This document shows, one piece after another, positions 5,091-6,765 of a stretch of 6,765 nt of DNA. Position 1 is the stretch's first letter; the number at the start of each line of letters is the position of its first letter. The translations under genes were made by a program, and so were the position numbers. The notes below the pieces were generated by a model. That model was not told the DNA's origin and did not search any database. It saw only the letters and a program-made list of their open reading frames with translations. The stretch comes from an uncultured Selenomonadales bacterium (GTDB lineage: Bacteria; Bacillota; Negativicutes; Selenomonadales; Selenomonadaceae), in the NCBI GenBank assembly GCA_946543495.1, contig CAMNLS010000063.1, positions 1-6,765 of the forward strand, in the 5' to 3' direction.

Positions 5091-5933
5091 ATGATTTTAA
5101 TCACGGGCATTCTCGGGCAACTGGGATACGACCTTTCAAAAGAACTCGCAAGTCGTGGAGTAGAATTTATTGCGCCGTCGCTTGAAGAGTTGGAATTATC
5201 TACGGAGGCGGGCGCGAAGAATTTTATTCTCGACAAGAAACCCGATACTGTCATTCACTGCGCGGCTTATACTGCGGTTGATAAGGCGGAGTCTGAACCT
5301 GAAGACGCCATTCAAGTTAATGGATTTGGAACGCGTTGGATAGCTGAGGCTTGCCGCGAAATTGATGCGAAGATGATTTATATAAGCACTGATTATGTCT
5401 TCGGCGGCGACGGCAAGATTCCTTACGAAGTTCATGACGAAAAAAACCCAGTAAACATGTATGGACGCACTAAACTTCTTGGCGAGGATTCGGTTGCCGC
5501 GCTTCTTACAAAATATTTTATCGTTCGTACAAGTTGGGTCTTCGGCATTAACGGACACAACTTTATCAAGACAATGTTGCGCCTTGCCGAGTCCCATAAA
5601 AAAATTCGCGTCGTCAATGACCAAATCGGTAGCCCGACTTACACCGTTGACTTGTCAAAACTCTTAGCGGACATGTCAGCAACGGAGAAGTTCGGCATCT
5701 ACCACGCAACCAACGAAGGCTTCTGTTCGTGGGCTGACTTCGCTAAAGAAATTTTCGAGCAAGCCGGACTTGATGTGGAAGTTGAAGGTATTCCGACGAT
5801 TGAATATCCGACACCTGCGCGGCGACCGTTCAATTCGCGCCTGAGTAAAAAATCTCTCGATGAGGCGGGCTTTAATCGCCTTCCCGCTTGGCAAGACGCC
5901 CTTAAGCGGTACTTAGTCGAACTCAAGCAGTAA
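5091..5933 (+). CDS. rfbD: dTDP-4-dehydrorhamnose reductase
   Basis: 280 aa, the usual length, from ATG 5091 with AAGGAGG 7 nt upstream. The enzyme (RfbD/RmlD) reduces dTDP-4-dehydro-L-rhamnose to dTDP-L-rhamnose with NAD(P)H, the last step in making this sugar donor for surface polysaccharides. It is an extended short-chain dehydrogenase: GILGQLG (6-12) is the Rossmann glycine motif, HCAAYTAVDKAE (56-67) and STDYVFGG (99-106) follow, and the catalytic pair is Tyr124 and Lys128 in YGRTK. QIGSPTYTVDL (178-188) and ARRPFNSRLS (243-252) form the substrate side. The other rhamnose genes (rfbA, rfbB, rfbC) are not adjacent; the gene stands alone between its own promoter and terminator. The glycosyltransferase at the left edge could use such a sugar, but nothing shows it. 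Confidence 0.92.
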   Translation: MILITGILGQLGYDLSKELASRGVEFIAPSLEELELSTEAGAKNFILDKKPDTVIHCAAYTAVDKAESEPEDAIQVNGFGTRWIAEACREIDAKMIYISTDYVFGGDGKIPYEVHDEKNPVNMYGRTKLLGEDSVAALLTKYFIVRTSWVFGINGHNFIKTMLRLAESHKKIRVVNDQIGSPTYTVDLSKLLADMSATEKFGIYHATNEGFCSWADFAKEIFEQAGLDVEVEGIPTIEYPTPARRPFNSRLSKKSLDEAGFNRLPAWQDALKRYLVELKQ

Positions 5934-5952
5934 AAGCATTGCAAACATAAAG

Positions 5953-5985
5953 AAACTTCTCCGACCTTAGTCAGAGGAGTTTTTT
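5953..5985 (+). terminator. Rho-independent terminator after rfbD
   Basis: A stem of about 12 bp (AACTTCTCCGAC at 5954-5965 with GTCAGAGGAGTT at 5970-5981, one mismatch and one G-T pair) closes a CTTA loop and runs into TTTTTT (5980-5985). It separates rfbD from the chaperone genes. Confidence 0.88.
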
Positions 5986-5996
5986 ACGTTTTACGT

Positions 5997-6017
5997 GCTA
6001 CTCATTTAAATGATAGC
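5997..6017 (+). promoter_or_regulatory. 20-bp palindrome with one extra base, upstream of grpE
   Basis: GCTA, an extra C (6001), then TCATTTAAATGA and TAGC. Without the C the 20 bases would be a perfect palindrome. It is not a CIRCE element (TTAGCACTC, 9 bases, GAGTGCTAA). It could be an operator or the trace of one; no regulator can be named. Confidence 0.35.
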
Positions 6018-6057
6018 TAAGGCAAGCTTTCTGTCGCTTAGACGGCAAAAAAAGTTC

Positions 6058-6086
6058 TTGACATTTTGTCTAATCGGTGTTAAGGT
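6058..6086 (+). promoter_or_regulatory. Promoter for grpE-dnaK
   Basis: A perfect -35 TTGACA (6058-6063) and 17 bases later a -10 TAAGGT (6081-6086) preceded by TG-T. The -10 matches consensus at only three positions, so the extended TG and the strong -35 carry the call. Transcription would start near 6093, just before the ribosome-binding site. The -35 lies inside a hyphenated palindrome, GACA-TTT-TGTC (6060-6070). Confidence 0.5.
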
Positions 6087-6099
6087 TGCAACCAAAAGA

Positions 6100-6105
6100 G
6101 AGGTG
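6100..6105 (+). promoter_or_regulatory. Ribosome-binding site fixing the grpE start
   Basis: GAGGTG lies 6 nt before TTG 6112. It is inside the longer frame that opens at ATG 6010, and the in-frame GTG 6103 overlaps it, so neither of those is the start. Confidence 0.7.
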
Positions 6106-6111
6106 AACAAC

Positions 6112-6669
6112 TTGGAAGAAGAAAAAAAGGTCGTCGTGAATAATGAGGACGGCGACAGCGCAGAAATAAACTTACAAGCAACACAGACCGCGCCCGAAGT
6201 CGAAGAGATTGACACGGCGGCGGAGCTTGAAAAATTACAAGAGGAGCTTAAAGCGAAGGACGATAAGATATTGAGATTGCAAGCGGACTTCGACAACTTC
6301 AGGAAACGAACTGCCCGCGAGAAAACCGACCTTGCGGCGGTAATTGAACAGGCGTTCTTGAAGGATTTACTTCCTCTGCTTGATAATTTGAGTCGGGCGT
6401 CGGATGCAATGGAAAATGCCGATGTTGAAACTCTTCGCAAGGGAATCGAGATGATTAAGCAGGAAACCGTAGCCGTCATGGGCAAGCACGGACTCGAACC
6501 GATTGACACTTTAGATAAACCGTTTGACCCGAATTATCATCAAGCAGTCGGCACGATACAAGACGAAACTAAGGAAGACGGACTCATTGCCGCCGAACTT
6601 CAACGAGGATACATCGCACGCGGCAGAGTGATTCGTCCCAGCATGGTTCAAGTTGTAAACAACAATTAG
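6112..6669 (+). CDS. grpE: GrpE, nucleotide exchange factor of DnaK
   Basis: About 185 aa from TTG 6112. GrpE dimers open the ATPase domain of DnaK to release ADP, driving its folding cycle, and also act as a thermosensor. The N terminus (1-35) is acidic and disordered. A long coiled coil spans about 36-80 with LRLQADFDNFRKRTAREK (54-71), a core family motif. A short helical part (81-128) follows, and the C-terminal beta domain carries the signature FDPNYHQAVG (138-147) and GYIARGRVIRPSMVQV (166-181). The gene is followed 23 nt later by dnaK on the same strand. Unusually for Firmicutes, hrcA does not precede it; rfbD and its terminator do. Confidence 0.95.
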   Translation: MEEEKKVVVNNEDGDSAEINLQATQTAPEVEEIDTAAELEKLQEELKAKDDKILRLQADFDNFRKRTAREKTDLAAVIEQAFLKDLLPLLDNLSRASDAMENADVETLRKGIEMIKQETVAVMGKHGLEPIDTLDKPFDPNYHQAVGTIQDETKEDGLIAAELQRGYIARGRVIRPSMVQVVNNN

Positions 6670-6692
6670 GAATTAGAAATGAGGAATGACTT

Positions 6693-6765
6693 ATGAGTAA
6701 AGTTATCGGTATAGATTTAGGAACAACAAACAGCGTCGTCAGCGTCATTGAAGGCGGCGAACCTA
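6693..6765 (+). CDS. dnaK: DnaK (Hsp70) chaperone, first 24 codons (cut by window edge)
   Basis: ATG 6693, with GAGG (6681-6684) 8 nt before it, opens a frame reading IGIDLGTTNSVVSV from residue 5, the phosphate-binding loop of the Hsp70 ATPase domain and nearly invariant in DnaK. The remainder lies beyond the right edge. It follows grpE directly, with no terminator or second promoter between, so the two are probably one operon. Confidence 0.95.
   Translation, partial: MSKVIGIDLGTTNSVVSVIEGGEP

Noticed and set aside
5996..6073. CIRCE heat-shock operator before grpE
   Set aside because: None of the inverted repeats matches TTAGCACTC, 9 bases, GAGTGCTAA on either strand, even loosely in both arms.
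6010..6111. N-terminal extension of GrpE from ATG 6010
   Set aside because: It would add a basic, hydrophobic stretch not found in GrpE, would have no ribosome-binding site, and contains the promoter and the real ribosome-binding site.
6006..6509. Serine-rich minus-strand frame opposite grpE
   Set aside because: Shadow of the Glu/Lys/Asp-rich coding strand; no domain or start signal.

Overview
The window is ordinary-looking bacterial chromosome: about 6.8 kb, densely packed, moderate GC, strong GGAGG-type Shine-Dalgarno sites and many TTG start codons. The gene set is a futalosine-pathway menaquinone enzyme, an anaerobic ribonucleotide reductase activase, a MotE-like motility protein, a dTDP-rhamnose enzyme and GrpE/DnaK. 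It fits an anaerobic, possibly flagellated member of the Firmicutes. A diderm Negativicutes (Selenomonas-like) host is my best guess, but this is inference only: there is no rRNA or other decisive marker in the window.

Layout. (1) 1-499, minus strand: the N-terminal part of a membrane-anchored family-2 glycosyltransferase, cut by the left edge and driven by a near-consensus promoter (531-559). (2) A compact divergent control region (about 500-683) holds that promoter, an extended -10 promoter facing right, a perfect 15-bp palindrome and a possible 23-codon leader ORF. (3) 590-2851, plus strand: a probable co-directional operon of leader ORF, LysE/RhtB exporter, MotE-like protein, NrdG activase and a two-helix membrane protein. 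It ends at a hairpin terminator shared with the convergent unit. (4) 4971-2873, minus strand: mqnC followed 14 nt later by an unrecognised membrane protein of about 354 aa with four 16-residue repeats at its N terminus. (5) 5041-5985, plus strand: a stand-alone rfbD/rmlD with its own promoter and a strong terminator. (6) 5986-6765: an intergenic region rich in inverted repeats and a promoter, then grpE and the first 24 codons of dnaK. There is no hrcA and no CIRCE operator in front of them.

The genes do not form one dedicated pathway. They are housekeeping units (envelope sugar synthesis, menaquinone, dNTP supply, chaperones, motility) side by side. I found no mobile element, CRISPR array, tRNA or rRNA, and no clear defence or other new system. 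The least explained parts are the repeat-bearing membrane protein downstream of mqnC, the divergent control region with its possible leader ORF, and the hrcA-less, CIRCE-less grpE promoter region. Six of eleven starts are best placed at TTG, and several true starts lie inside the longest open frames, fixed by the ribosome-binding sites.
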